Shown in pieces: positions 1-11,632 of a DNA stretch of 64,000 nt. This DNA is from Liolophura sinensis (lineage: Eukaryota > Mollusca > Polyplacophora > Chitonida > Chitonidae). The notes under the pieces were generated by a model, which searched no databases, was not told the DNA's origin, and saw only the letters and a list, made by a program, of their open reading frames with translations. The position numbers and the translations under genes were made by a program. Position 1 is the first letter of the stretch. Each line of letters starts with the position of its first letter. The stretch spans positions 4,212,373 to 4,276,372 of the forward strand of contig NC_088306.1 of the NCBI RefSeq assembly GCF_032854445.1. The letters run 5' to 3'.

Positions 1-442
1 GAGGGCTATTCTATCGTAGGAGATCCTGACTCAAAATCCTGGCTCGATATCAACTGGCCATTTCCATCACCTCCCCAGTTACCCGCGCATTCCGTAATTA
101 TTCTGGATATTGTTTTCGGTTCCCAAAGCGGTTCCCGATCCCTTCCCGGTTCTTCCTGGCTTAAGGATTGGATGGCCGGAAAAGCATGTCAGCAAGGACG
201 TGGCAGTCGTCGCAAAACTGCCTAAGCAAGGATCCATTCAAGTCAAGACGACAGTAGACAATGTCCAGGCCGCTCCGGCACACCCGGTGCAGACGAGCCG
301 AATAAATCTAGAGCATACCATTCATTTGAAACGGGTAAGAATAAGAACTAGCCTCATGACAGAACTAGAATTAAACACTGCACTTGCGTCCACATACATA
401 TGGCCAAGCTGTATCCAACTGTATCACCCTATGTCCCCCTGA
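1..442 (+). other. Unrecognised open-frame material at window edge
   Basis: Two overlapping frames are open here: one from the window edge to about 225, and one from an ATG at 110 to 442 (110 codons). I recognise no domain in either. The segment abuts the inverted duplication at 369-751, so it may belong to a mobile element that starts outside the window. Seen: open frames only. Coding status is not supported by anything else. Confidence 0.2.
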
Positions 443-751
443 CTGACGATCCGCACGAGTATACTAGCTAAGGGTGCCGCAATCATCGGGGACAACACCC
501 CGACCCCCGCAATGCCCAGGCCCATGCCCGACGCGAGTAGCGCGGTATCAATGCAATCGACCGCGTTGACGGCTCGGCGATATTTCTTGTACAAACCGGC
601 TCTGGCATCCCTCTCACTTTCTAGCTCCTTTTTCAGAGTGCTTATATGATGTAATCTATACTCGTGCGGATCGTGAGTCAGGTGGCCAGAGGGTTGTAGA
701 GTTGGATACAGTTTGGCCATATTTATGTGGACGCAAGTATGAGTATTTAAT
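369..751. repeat. Inverted repeat with about 95-bp arms around the small ORF
   Basis: The arm at 369-467 matches the reverse complement of 655-751 at high identity over about 95 bp, with a spacer of about 190 bp. Both arms hold the start region (MAKLYPT..., then DPHEY) of the small protein, facing each other. This could be two opposed element ends, or a fold-back made by a local inversion-duplication. Confidence 0.75.
424..720 (-). CDS. Small hypothetical protein, probably mobile-element associated
   Basis: A 98-codon frame starts at an ATG at 720. The first half is charged and helical-looking (residues about 25-50, rich in K, E and R, including KKYRRAVNA). The second half (about 60-92) is a Gly/Ala/Val-rich hydrophobic stretch that could cross a membrane once. 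From memory, similar short proteins recur in many copies in lophotrochozoan and cnidarian genomes, which suggests a repeat-borne gene; this is unchecked recollection. The start codon lies inside one arm of an inverted repeat, and the other arm carries the same N-terminal coding sequence in the opposite direction. Function unknown. Confidence 0.35.
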   Translation of the reverse strand: MAKLYPTLQPSGHLTHDPHEYRLHHISTLKKELESERDARAGLYKKYRRAVNAVDCIDTALLASGMGLGIAGVGVLSPMIAAPLASILVRIVSQGDIG

Positions 752-1140
752 TATTTCATTCTTGTTTAATATCATCTTTAAGAATCTCTCACTTATGCGA
801 TAATGGTTGTTGGTTATTTATCTACCTAGCTCACTTAATTCACCAGATTAATTGCGTTAATTGCGGGGATTTAATTAGCCTAGAAAAAGTAAGCCACCTT
901 TCAACTACTGTGTCCTGATTTGGACGTGACGGTGGTAAATGCCCTTGCCGGAGTGTTGTATATCGGGCACCTGTCGGACATGTTATGTGGTGGTGAATCG
1001 TGAACGACAAATCTGGGAAAACAATTCTCTCACTTATAAAAGTGAGTTGGACCTCTTCATTTAAGGAGAGAATTCATGTGATGGACAATGAGCAAGGACC
1101 CCAGATCTACTTTGAAGGGATATAACAGTACAGGGAGAGG
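752..1140. other. Intergenic, nothing recognised
   Basis: AT-rich sequence without an open frame of note, RNA gene or repeat that I can identify. Confidence 0.5.
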
Positions 1141-2005
1141 CTGACAGTCCTGACTGACTGACTAATTGATCGATTGATTGATTTACTGACTGACTGACTG
1201 ACCGATTAATTGACTGACGGACTGACAATAACTGACTGACCGATTAATTGACTGACTGACAATGACTGACTGCCTTACTGGCCGATTGATTGACTGATTT
1301 ACTCATTTCTGACCACTGCCTGACTGACCGATTAATTGACGGACTGAGTGACTGACAATGGCTGAATGACTGATTGACCGATTAATTTACTGACTGACAA
1401 TGACTGACTGCCTGACTGACCGATTGATTGACTGATTTACTCATTTCTGACCACTGCCTGACTGACCGATTAATTGACTGACTGAGTGACTGACAATGGC
1501 TGATTGACTGACTGACCGATTAATTTACTGACAATGACTGACTGACCGATTGATTGATTGACTGACTGACAATGGTTGAATGACTGACTCACCGATTAAT
1601 TGACTGACTGACTGTCTGACTGATTGATTGACTGACTGACTAATTGGTTTACTGACTGGCTGATTGATTGACTGACTAATTGGTTTACTGACATTGATTT
1701 ACTGACTGGCCGGTTGTTTGACTGATTGATTGACTAATTGGTTTACTGACTGGCTGATTTACTGACTGACTGCCTGACTCTCCGATGATTGATTGACTGA
1801 TTTACTGACTGCCAGGATGAGTGCCTGACTGACCGATTGATTGATTCACTGAGACACTCACTGACTTACTCACTGACTCACTGACTGACTGACTCACTGA
1901 CCGTTTGATTTACCGACTGATTTACTAAGTGACTACCTAACTGACCGAATAATTGATTGATTGTCTGATTAACAGACTGACTGACTGACTAATCGATTGA
2001 TTTAA
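1141..2005. repeat. Degenerate TGAC/TGAT tetranucleotide array
   Basis: About 865 bp of degenerate four-base repeats (TGAC, TGAT, TTAC, TAAT variants). Longer units are superimposed, recognisable from recurring GACCGATTAATTGACTGAC and TGACAATGACTGACTGCC segments. It is non-coding in all frames. Confidence 0.9.
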
Positions 2006-3639
2006 TCAATCTCAAACTAATACATGTAGATTTATTAAATGTGAGTACAACGATTTCCTCTGTCCATATAAACCCTATAGCAGTAGTTGATGTGAAATGT
2101 TCACTAGCACTTCGTCCCACTAGTCAGACAAACATTCTGGCAGATAATCCAGCTGTCCTATGTATACGATAATGGATTGTGAGAGCTACAGTTGTAGACT
2201 TTAGGCGAATCCTATCCCATCCAAAACGAGACAATATGGTGGAGTTCAGTTGGGGTAACTGGCATGGAGAAAATATATCAAGTTAACATGGAAGTTGTGG
2301 TGAAAAGCTATATAGGCCCACCTTGAAAAAGGACGCGAGACTCAGTTTTATTGAATGATAGTCCCTAACTTCTTTCTGTAATGTTACTCAAGCTAAAGAG
2401 CAAAGTCTCCCCCCTCCCCCTCTCTCCGTAGCACTGTGTTCAGTAGAATATATAAGATAGAAAAGCTGGCCCCGGGATCGCGAAGTGCTCCTAGAGTTAG
2501 TCAAAATTTCAATCATTAAACTTGGTATATTCCTTTCCGTTATTTTAGCAAAAACTTGTTTTACTTAACCACAATTCACGTAGTCAAGCAATATTTTGAC
2601 CTTATTACGTAAGTTGTAAAGTGATTTGAAATTTTGACTTAAGTCTAAAATCGCTCCGTCATCCCGGGGCGTGCTGGAATATCCTGTGTTTTGCAGTCTA
2701 GAAGTATTGTTTTTCGCGATGCATGTCTAACTCTACCGTCTAACTGAGCTATGGAAATACCTGTATAACGTTGGACGAATATGAATTTAACAATGACGGT
2801 CAACATTATGGCGGGACGAAACCGGGTGTAACCAGGAGGAAACCCAAGTTCACACGCACGTTGCTTAGAAGCCTAATGTTGGATGAATCTGGCGACAGCC
2901 TCACAGCAGACGACAAAGATATATTCTTTGTTTTGACTGAATCAAACACCATTAGTTAGTTGGTGTCCATTGTGCATTTAGTTAAAAAGAGCCATAACTA
3001 GGTAAAAATCGAACAGAAGAGTACAAAATTTGACCCTTAACTTGCCATATTGAAACTATATATAGGCTAAGTATCTAGGTTGTTGCTTTTGCGGTGAAGG
3101 GGCCACTTTCATAAAACTCCGTAAGTCATATTTCTCGTACCTTTTTGCGTAAAAGGCAGTGTCCAACGTTATAGTGCCATAAGGCGACGTCAGTTACGAG
3201 AAAAGTCAGGAAAATTGAAGTTTTGTGAGTCCAGAATTATGAATTAACTGGCATAATCTAGAACTGATATACTGCAAGAGAAAACAAAGTTTACACCAGC
3301 TTGGAATCGAGTGGCGTTTGCGTTATTTGCTGGTTCAGTGATAATTCGTGTAACGCTGGCTGGCTTGTTCGGTCTTCTACATGGTTTGTCCGTACATGTG
3401 TTCTATAGGATCGACTGACAAGGAAAAACACAGTGACAAAAATCAAACTAAAGCGGCCAATCCAGTGCCCGCCAGCCCTGCTGTGGTTTGGTGTCGGTAG
3501 GCTACGGCTGTATATTTATTAGCGGTGCTGCTTTTGCTCCAGTGTAACTGTGAGCATTAGGAGGGTTAAAATACGTTCCATCAGATCTACGTCTTCAATA
3601 GCTGAAGAACAAAAGCGCTACTTTATTGAGAGTATTTCC
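2006..3639. other. Intergenic with one decayed SINE fragment
   Basis: No gene is seen. Apart from the SINE-like fragment at 2785-2880 the stretch has no recognisable repeat. The 62-codon open frame at 2771-2959 runs over that fragment and is not considered a gene. Confidence 0.5.
2785..2880 (-). repeat. SINE-A fragment, strongly decayed
   Basis: Segments resembling CAACATTATGG, GAAACCGGG, GGAAACCCA and GCAGGTTGCT occur in the order found on the reverse strand of the common SINE of this window. Both ends are missing and divergence is high. Confidence 0.45.
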
Positions 3640-4940
3640 GGAACGAATTGGTAAAACGTAGTGAACTACGAAATCTCTCACGGTGCATTCGATGTCCAAG
3701 CTCAGTATTTAACGATATATTTCTTTTAACAGAGGTGGAATCAAAAAAGCAGTGTATAAGTAAACGCCGGGTGACTTACGGACTACGAAATTCAATATAC
3801 CGTAATAATACATATTATCGCGAGCATCTGAAAACCGATGACCTGTAGTCCCCAACAACTATAAAAAAATATCGAATAAACTGAATAAATTTTTATCCAC
3901 AGCAAGGAAATCAAATTTTACAAATGTAATCATGATATGGAGGGAACATGGAAGTTATTAAATCAACTTATGAATCGTTCTAAAATGTCCTCACTTAAAA
4001 ACAATTTCATTTGTAATGGAATAGAAATCTATGATTTACCTTCAGTCGCCAAACGACTTTGCAAGTATTTTGTTAAATCTGTTCACAAACCTGTTTACAG
4101 CCAATATGATAACAGACTTCATCGAGGCGAACAATGTAATATCCCAACCTCTCCACCACTCTCGCCGTCTGCTCATTTTTTGAAAAACTTGTATCAGGGA
4201 AAGAAAAATTAAGTAGCATTGTTACATTCCTTGACTTATCCAAGGTATTTAATACAGTTGATCATACTATCCTCTTACTTAAATGGCGGCATTGTAGCTT
4301 CTGAGACTTATCGCTGATATGGTTCAGAAGTTACTTAACGAACCGAACTCACATAGTTTCCGTTAAAAATGCCCTTTCGACATCTTCAGCTGTCCATCGC
4401 AGTGTCCCACAGAGTTCCATATTTAGTCCAATACTCTTCCTTTATTTATATGACATCATCTGCTGTTCAGACTGACTAAATTTTATTTTATTTGGTGATG
4501 ATACAAGCGTTAGCTTTTCAGCTGCTAATGCTAAGAACTTATTCCACGTTGTCTCAAAGTAACTTGAAGCAGTCCTCAAATGGCTCTCCGCTAATAAATT
4601 ATCCCTAAATGCAAACAAAACTCAATACATGATAATCAAACCTTACCATAAATCCCATCCAGCTAATCTTCCCAGTTTAACCATACACAACAGTATTTTA
4701 AACCTTGTGAGTGAACTTAAACTTCAAGATATTGTTTTAACGATAAATTTAGATTTGCCATATCCTTATAAATGTATAATTAAGAAAATATCTAGGAGCA
4801 TCGGTATAATTAACCATATTAGAAACTTCTTTCACCAAAAAACCCTTCTCATTCTGTACTAATCGCTAATCTTTCCATACCCATCCTATGCAAGTCCTCT
4901 CTGGGGTAACACCTTTTCCCACTCATCTACCGTTCCAAAT
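3640..4940 (+). mobile_element. Decayed Jockey/CR1-like non-LTR retrotransposon (LINE)
   Basis: Short open pieces in order match the linker and reverse transcriptase of Jockey/CR1-type ORF2. At 3760-3840 there is a GLRNSIYRNNTYYREHLK segment. At 3935-4060 there is a TWKLLNQLMNRSK segment, followed by a partial NYFV-like motif (KYFVKSV). At 4210-4290 there is an FLDLSKVFNTVDHTILL segment (RT motif with the first catalytic Asp region). At about 4490 there is an F/LFGDDTSVSF segment (the FADD box, read as FGDD), and at 4570-4630 a WLSANKLSLNANKTQYMI segment. Several frameshifts and stops separate these pieces. The endonuclease domain is not visible upstream, so the copy is 5'-truncated or too decayed. 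Family placement within the Jockey/CR1 group is uncertain. Confidence 0.8.
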
Positions 4941-5187
4941 GTAAAAAGTAACATAAATATGGTGAGTAAAAATAAAGAAAGAAGGAACTCTGAGATTAAC
5001 GTAACGGTACAGTATTATCGTTATTAAGAATTACACTTTCTGAATGTGATGCTGAAAATTATGGTCAGCTACGTGTACATTGTGCTACATGTAGATAGTG
5101 CCAATCTGAAATCACGTGTTGTCTGTGACAGCAGCTGCTTCTAAAAGGCAGGTTGCAAAGTTGGCATACGAACAGCTGATATGAATT
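4941..5187. other. 3' flank of GAL3ST gene 1
   Basis: Unique-looking sequence between the LINE remnant and the sulfotransferase stop codon. No clear AATAAA signal was found on the minus strand here. Confidence 0.4.
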
Positions 5188-6373
5188 TTAGACCAGTTTG
5201 GATTTACTCGTATGTAACGTTTGCCATTCTTTCACGCCATATTGTTGTTGGCCTATGAACTTAAGAAGTTCTAGCTCTTCCATTTGAAGCAGACGACAAT
5301 CTAACGTCGTCCATTCGAAACTATCGTTCCATTTAGAGGCGTTAATTCGTAGAGTGCCATTGTCTATCTTCGGGGTGGCCGATTTACAGAATCTTTTAAT
5401 AACATCCCGAATGGTACGAAAATAACTGAGTTCATCATTAAAGTCCCCCGTGTCTCTTTCTTCTTTGAGAACGGCGTTGGAAAGCTCGGACAAAAAATGT
5501 TCGTATAGCGCAAAGTCTACTTGAGCCACCAACCGAAACTGCCGTAATACTGTAATGTCCGGAAGTTGCCGTTGTTTCTGTAATGCCGTCGCCTGTTTTT
5601 TCTCGTACACTATATCTTTTAGCTTCCAGCAAAATTTCCTCTTCATCAGGAGAAGCGATTCGTCTAATCTCTCTAGGATTATGATGAAATCGAAGTCGGT
5701 TTCGATCTGCATGAGATAATCAGAGACTATGTGACGAGTGGCCTCCCTTTGGTGACGTTCCGGTAACCCGAAGTAATTCGCCATTATATTTGGAACGATT
5801 TTACGGGGCCCTTTCCAACTGCTATAAAGATCCGGGTTGACCAAGTATTCCTCCAGAGCCTTCGAGCCGTGAAAAACATGTCCGTGGAAATAATTCAGAT
5901 AACTTGACAAATGCGTTGTCGGGTTACGAAGAATACTGACGAAAACAGAGTCGACTGGAAGTGACAGTCTAAACGCAGTCCTGTTATACACCACGTGATT
6001 GCACATCGCCTCGTAGCGCTTTCCTTTCGGTGGAGGAATAATATTATCCTTTTCTATCACCGGAAAATAACTGATAAAGTTGGCAAATCTTGGCAGAAGA
6101 AAAGTTAAGTTGCGGTTGAAGCCAAAGCGATAGAAAATATTTTGAACAGTTGAACTTCCGGCTTTGGGAACCTTCAGAAAAGCGAAATGGCGCCGTTCTT
6201 TGCAGGTTGATGATCTTGGTTGGTTATCAGCGTCCGCTATAGTTACTGCCTCCTCTTCCTGACTGGAGAGATGCTTGATGTCCGACCCCTGGGATGTTAA
6301 CACAGTTAACTGCCTCATTAAATATATCGTATACATCAGCACTAGCAGAACACAATAGTACCGGAAACGGGTT
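5188..6373 (-). CDS. Galactose-3-O-sulfotransferase family protein, terminal exon (paralogue 1)
   Basis: Predicted Golgi type II sulfotransferase of the GAL3ST/cerebroside sulfotransferase family, moving sulfate from PAPS to a sugar hydroxyl. The frame is open from an ATG at 6471 to TAA at 5188 (427 codons; the family is about 420). A transmembrane anchor lies at about residues 37-52. The 5'-phosphosulfate loop FLKVPKAGSST is at 98-108, CNHVVY at 157-162, the 3'-phosphate strand SILRNPTTHLSSYLNYF at 179-195, and LERLDESLLLMKRKFCWKL at 266-284. All match GAL3ST1 blocks, although THKT in the loop reads VPKA. I start at 6373 rather than the ATG because a strong pyrimidine-rich acceptor ends in TTCTTAG at 6374-6375. 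It is phase 2, just before the anchor, exactly as in the second paralogue at 43537. An upstream exon would then supply the true start. Acceptor sugar unknown. Confidence 0.88.
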
Positions 6374-6982
6374 CTAAGAAGAGAAAGAGACAAAAAAGTA
6401 CATAAGAAAAACATGATTGGTACCGGTTTATGCGTGGAGAAATAAACCCGGAAGTGCCCGCAATAAACCATCGACCTTCAGAAAGTGCCTGACAAACCTC
6501 ATGACTTCCGCAGCCACACAAATAAAAAAAAATGGACAAAGAAATTAAGTACATATTTGTCATTGCTTTAAATAGATCATATAAATGTGGCCATACCAGT
6601 CATTCACTTATTTATTTATTTATTTGTTGTATATATATATTTTTTGGACTGGCATTAAAGGTGGTATTGAAAATTATTTCTCTCATATAACCACATTCAG
6701 GTTTATGAATAGTAAACTGATCCTATATAGACGTTCAAACTCTTTCGATGCCATCGATTTGATTAAATATATTTCTTCACTGGGGTTTGATTAATAGCTC
6801 AAGTTTTGTTTCTTTCACACAAACTGTCTGGATAAATATTTCCAAGAGTCTAATTTAGATTCGAAAGTTAAAAATGGAGGATATCATTCAAAACAACCTC
6901 GACTTTTTTCCGGGCGTCGTCATGGGGTCAGATTTAGATTTGGAAGTTAGAGTACCCGTAATACACTGTGTCCCCAAAATTA

Positions 6983-7080
6983 CTCCACGCATGACCGAAA
7001 AGGAAGGCTACATTAGCTGGACTTGAGCTCACAGCGACCGCATTGGTATGAGATTCCTGCGACATTGCGCCTGTTGGCTG
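6983..7080 (-). repeat. SINE-A head fragment
   Basis: Matches the tRNA-like head of the common SINE on the reverse strand: AGGAAGGCTACATTAGCTGG, TTGAGCTCACAGCGACCGCA and ATTGGTATGAGATTCCTG. The body and tail are absent. Confidence 0.7.
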
Positions 7081-7719
7081 ACAGCTTTAATTTATTTTTT
7101 TAACTGTTGCTAAACGTCAAAGCGGTACTCAAATGAAGATATAAAAGTGGTCAGTTTAGCAAAGGGATGAAGGAAAACAGAGATTTCAGGCTAAACAGCT
7201 CTTCTTTGGAGCTGTTTAACCCTCCAAAGCCCTGATGAACTTTACCACGTGTGACATAGCCTATATGTACTCATGTGCACTCCATGCTGGTGGAAGTCAC
7301 GTGGTCTTCAGTAAACGTTAGACTGCATAAACAGCCACACCAGCGTTATGAAAAGCTTATTGACCAAAATCCCACAAACAATGACAGTGCATACTGGGTA
7401 ATATGCTAGTATAGAAATACTCTGCGCATTCACAGGTTGAACCCGCATCTTTGGGTTTGCACATTTTGTTGCACTCATTACCTATGCTACCGCTGACAAC
7501 TTTCATTCAAATCCAGCTCTCGTTGTTTGGGCTGCGGATTTTGGTCAGGATTATTTTAACAGATGTGGTGAAGGGATTAGTCTTTCTGCATTCATCCATT
7601 CTTCAGCGTTCGAATGTATGCCCTCGACTGTAAGACAGTTTGTGTAGTCTTACGCTCGACGGCTTTCGGTGGTTTTCACTCATGATTTACGTTTGCTCCA
7701 CCCCTAAAACTAACCGTCT

Positions 7720-7850
7720 TCGTGCAAGTGACAAATTCTTGAGTAAGGTGTTAAAAAAAAAATTAGATAAATAAAATAAACGACAAAACTAGAAAGAAAT
7801 AAATAACTAAATAAAAATAAATAAATAAGAAAAAATGAAGAAATAATAAA
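7720..7850 (+). repeat. SINE-A tail fragment with A-rich extension
   Basis: An ATTCTTGAGTAAGGTGTTAA segment corresponds to the 3' end of SINE-A and is followed by about 70 bp of A-rich AAATAAAT-like sequence. Confidence 0.5.
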
Positions 7851-8170
7851 CCACCTACTGACACTCATTATGTTGCATCCCTTCCCTTCCAGCAACTCAT
7901 CACTATAATGGGCGTTATTTGTAGTGTACGATCTTTAAAATGCTTGCATCTCCTGTGTTGTATCCTAGGTAAGGCTTTGGAAGTGGCAATCTTTATGTTA
8001 CATAGGTTTTCGACGTCGCTTGGCACTTAGCATATACCCTTAGCTTGATTTTCACTCACTTCTTGCCGAATGAGAAGCTTCGATTTATCTGACCTTGTGT
8101 TCTTTAGTGAATATAAAAGAAAAGCCTTCTAACTTGGCTTCCAGTTCCCTATTTAATATTCTGATATGAA

Positions 8171-8271
8171 GTTAGTTCTCAATTTCCAATTCCGGGCTCG
8201 ATATTCACATTTGAATAATTAGCAACTGGGAACATCACATGTGAATATCGAACCGAGAACCTGGAGCTAAC
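8171..8271. repeat. Short imperfect inverted repeat
   Basis: TCGATATTCACAT at 8198-8210 pairs with ATGTGAATATCGA at 8239-8251. GTTAG at 8171 pairs with CTAAC ending at 8271. The flanking sequence is partly complementary. It may be a small fold-back element. Confidence 0.6.
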
Positions 8272-9159
8272 TTCCCTGCCATCTCCAACGAACCGCCCTC
8301 CACCCTCTTCCCATTCCCACATCGGATGCATTTAACAAGTATTAAAGCTTACCAGTGAAGCATACCTGCTCTCTCTATCCATTGCAGTAAGAGTGATACA
8401 TGTAAATCAGTTCTGTTGGTGTCGTAGGCCTGGCGTTTTTGTTTACATTATGCTGCATTACTAATCTTTCAGAGTGTTTACAGATTAGTCACATGTACAA
8501 GTACACCTTTATCAACATCATCAAAGGCACGCATAGCAGGGGCTAAACCCGAGTGTGCGCCAGACTCCACACCAAGTATACAAGTTACACTTGTAAACGC
8601 ACTAACGTTCTTAAATGTTTATATAGTAGACCTAAATTTGTCAACTTCGACTCGGTCAAAGAGTATCCCCAAACTTTCACGTGACAGTATATGTCATGGC
8701 ACCTCGTATAGCTTCCACTGTTCTCTACGTCATTTATTTATTTACAACAACAACATTATCATTCCTGACATTACGCATCACTGGGGCCGGTTTCATGAAA
8801 GGTTTTTCACTGGGATTTCACACATGACTTGATTGTCAAATCACTCTTGACTCTAAGCTAAGTGGTTCCATCAGTTTACTTACCTCGAAACGCATTAAAC
8901 TCCAAGTTACCTTGAGCCCTCACTTAAGTGCGCTTAAAAACAAAATGGCAGCAATTCCCCCAGTTTGCTTATGGGAGTTCGCCGTTAAAGTAGATTGGCG
9001 AGTTTTTCATGGTAGAAAAATTTCTGTGGAAGTTCAGGCTCAAACGCCAATCTTTAGGAAATATCGTTTCCGGCCGACGACAATATTGTTTTCCAAAGTT
9101 CACTTTAAAATGTTGGGTATAATTCAATTTATCCGATCAGTTATAATGAGTTCAAGTTG
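8272..9159. other. Intergenic, nothing recognised
   Basis: No gene, RNA or repeat family was identified. Small open frames at 8638-8832 and 8912-9160 have no recognisable domain. Confidence 0.45.
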
Positions 9160-9279
9160 ACCTCACCAGTGCCACACCAACACCACACCACTACCACACC
9201 AGCATTACACTAGTGCCGCAGCAGTACCACACAAGTACCATGCCAGTACCACACCAGCACCGCAGCAAGACCACACCAG
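9160..9279. repeat. ACCACACCAGY-type minisatellite, left part
   Basis: Degenerate tandem units built on ACCACACCAGC/ACCACACCAGTA. The array continues at 9683 after an inserted element, so both parts were once contiguous. Confidence 0.8.
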
Positions 9280-9682
9280 CACTGTAAGAATTAAATGCAA
9301 ATTTACAACCTGAAGCACTGCATATTATTACAGTGAATCATGTTGTAAATATTTTACGCCATTTGCCAGCACAATTCTGTACCTATTTTGTCTAATTTTA
9401 GTCTAGTAGATGTTTACTTACGGTAAACTGTAAAACTGTAGCGGTTTGACCATTTACAGTGCACTTTGCTGTAAATATACACTGGTGTTCTTGGTAGATA
9501 TGAAGATTTTTGTTAATTTGCAATGGAGTTAACTGATTATTTACAATGGTATATGTGGAAATATACTACTATTTTGGGTGTAAATATTAAAGAGCACATC
9601 TTGTAAATCTACAATGACAAGAACTGGTTATAAAAATTGTCAGCACTTTTCACTGTAAAATTACAGTGTAATTGTTACAGTG
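9280..9682. mobile_element. MITE inserted in the minisatellite
   Basis: A 403-bp insert starts CACTGTAAGAATTA and ends TAATTGTTACAGTG. The termini are inverted repeats of about 30 bp, with CACTGTAA at both ends and a matching AATTTAC/GTAAAATT interior. The interior is AT-rich, lacks coding capacity and is full of TTTACAGTG- and GTAAATATT-like sub-repeats. AGCAC occurs at both junctions, but an unambiguous target duplication cannot be set because the target is itself repetitive. The superfamily is unassigned. Confidence 0.7.
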
Positions 9683-9870
9683 AGCACCGCAACAGTACCA
9701 CACCAGCACCACACCACTACCACACCAGTACTACACTAGTGCCTCAGAAGTGTCACACAAGTAGCAAGCCAATATCACGCCATTACCACACCACCACCGC
9801 ATCACTACCAAGTAATACACCACTACTAAGACAGTACCGCATCAGTGCCATATCAATATCAGCACCAGTA
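9683..9870. repeat. ACCACACCAGY-type minisatellite, right part
   Basis: Continuation of the array at 9160-9279, with the same ACCACACCAG core and more divergent units toward 9870. Confidence 0.8.
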
Positions 9871-10089
9871 GGCCTACTACACATCTTCATACAGTTTCTG
9901 TAGACATGGTACACATAGAGTTTTGTGTGACAGCATCATCCGGGATATCTTACCTGTAACGTCCCCAAAACCTTCGGCTCGCAGACATTGACAACCACCG
10001 CATGACGACTGCTACAGCCCCCGCAAGTGTTGCATCTCGCGTGCTGCGTTTTTTTTTTAGCTATTGAGATTCCTAATTGTTGAGAATAA

Positions 10090-11215
10090 TTGCTAAACTC
10101 CGAACGTCCGCTTAAACCGTCATGGAATCTAGGAGGTCTGGACTCTGAACGTCCACTTAAACAATTATGGAATCTAGGAGGACTGGACTCTGAACGTCCA
10201 CTTAAACAATCACGGAATCTAGGAGGACTGGACTCTGAACGTCCACTTAAACAGTCACGGAATCTAGGAGGGCTGAATTCTGAACGTCCACGTAATTAAT
10301 CACGGAATCTAGGAGGGCTGAATCCTGAATGTCCACTTAAACAATGGAATAAATCTAGGAGAGCTGAGCTCTGAAAGTCCACTTAAACAATCAAGGAATC
10401 TATGGGGGGGGGGGGGGGGGCGGTGAACTCTGAACCTCAACTTAAACAATCACGGAATCTAGGAGGGTTGGACTCTGAACGTCAACTTAAATAATCCTGG
10501 GCTCTGCAGGGGTGTTCTCCAAACGTCCAGATGAACACTGCTGGAATCTAGTCGGCTTAACTACAGACGTCCAGAAAAACGCTCGCGGAACCTGGACGGC
10601 TGAACTCCAGACGACCAGATAAACACTGCCGGAATCTAGACGGCTGAACGCCAAACGACCAGACAAGCACCGCCGGAATCTGGACGGCTTAACTCCAAAA
10701 GTCCAGACGAACACTGCCGGAACCTGGACGGCTGAACTCCAAACGACCAGACAAACACTGCCGGAATCTGGACGGCTTAACTCCAAACGACCAGACAAAA
10801 ACTGCCGGAATCTAGACGGCTTAACTCCAAACGACCAGACAAACACTGCCGGAATCTGGACGGCTTAACTCCAAACGTCCAGACGAAAACTGCTGGAATC
10901 TGGACGGCTGAACTCTAAACGACCAGACAAACACTGTCGGAATCTAGTCGTCTTAACACCAAAACGTCCACACAAACACTGCCGGAATCTGGAAGGTTTA
11001 ACGCCAAACGACCAGACAAACACTGCCGGAATCTAGGCGGCTTAACTCCAAACGACCAGACAAACACTGCCGGAATCTAGACGGCTTAACGCCAAACGTC
11101 CAGACAAACACTGCCGGAATCTGGATGGCTTAACTCCAAACTACAAACTAAACACTCCCGTAATCTGGACGGCTGAACTCCAAAGGTACAGCTAAACACT
11201 GCAGAAACTCCGAGC
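10090..11215. repeat. 45-bp minisatellite
   Basis: About 25 tandem units of 45 bp. The first eight or so (to about 10500) follow the pattern GGACTCTGAACGTCCACTTA... and the later ones GGCTTAACTCCAAACGACCA.... The two blocks are clearly homologous. A run of 18 G interrupts the array at about 10404. Because 45 is a multiple of three, frames stay open (SERPLKQ-type repeats on the plus strand, VCLVVWSSAVQVPA-type on the minus strand). No other coding sign is seen. Confidence 0.9.
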
Positions 11216-11632
11216 ATCCACTCAGAATCCAGTTGGAACTCGTATAAGATAAGTAGTAAAACTGGCCATGACGTCACCGTAAACGACATGTGCAGATTGG
11301 AAGAGCATGTGTTTTCGCGTGTAGGCCTATTGGTAGCTTGGCTCTAAGAGTTAGAATGGACATAAGATTATATCGATTTTTTCACTCGGCATTATATGGC
11401 CTAACAATCCGTCAGCTGTGATTTCAATAGTGGAGAGGTTTAGTAACAAAAACAGAAAATACACGTTTTATTGTATATTGGATTACTAGTATGGTCAATA
11501 ACAGCAAGTTTACATTTCACTAGTCACAATATGGTTTTACATACACTGACAATGTTACAGCCGCATCGTGGAGAGCCTCTAACATAAATCTGGTTCAGCA
11601 GCAGACCAGGTTCTATTTACAGCATACATGTA
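11216..11632. other. Intergenic, nothing recognised
   Basis: No supported feature between the 45-bp and 28-bp arrays. Confidence 0.5.

Larger units (their letters stand above)
6474..8170. other. Intergenic with SINE-A scraps
   Basis: No gene is visible. A SINE-A head fragment on the minus strand lies at 6983-7080 (GCTGGACTTGAGCTCACAG, then the A-box side), and a decayed SINE-A tail at 7720-7790 (ATTCTTGAGTAAGGTGTTAA followed by A-rich sequence). The rest is not recognised. Confidence 0.5.

Noticed and set aside
5438-5632. Short antisense and offset frames over GAL3ST gene 1
   Set aside because: Shadows of the sulfotransferase exon.
10090-11289. Repetitive proteins in the 45-bp array
   Set aside because: Frames stay open because 45 is divisible by three; no start context, splice sites or flanking domains support a gene.
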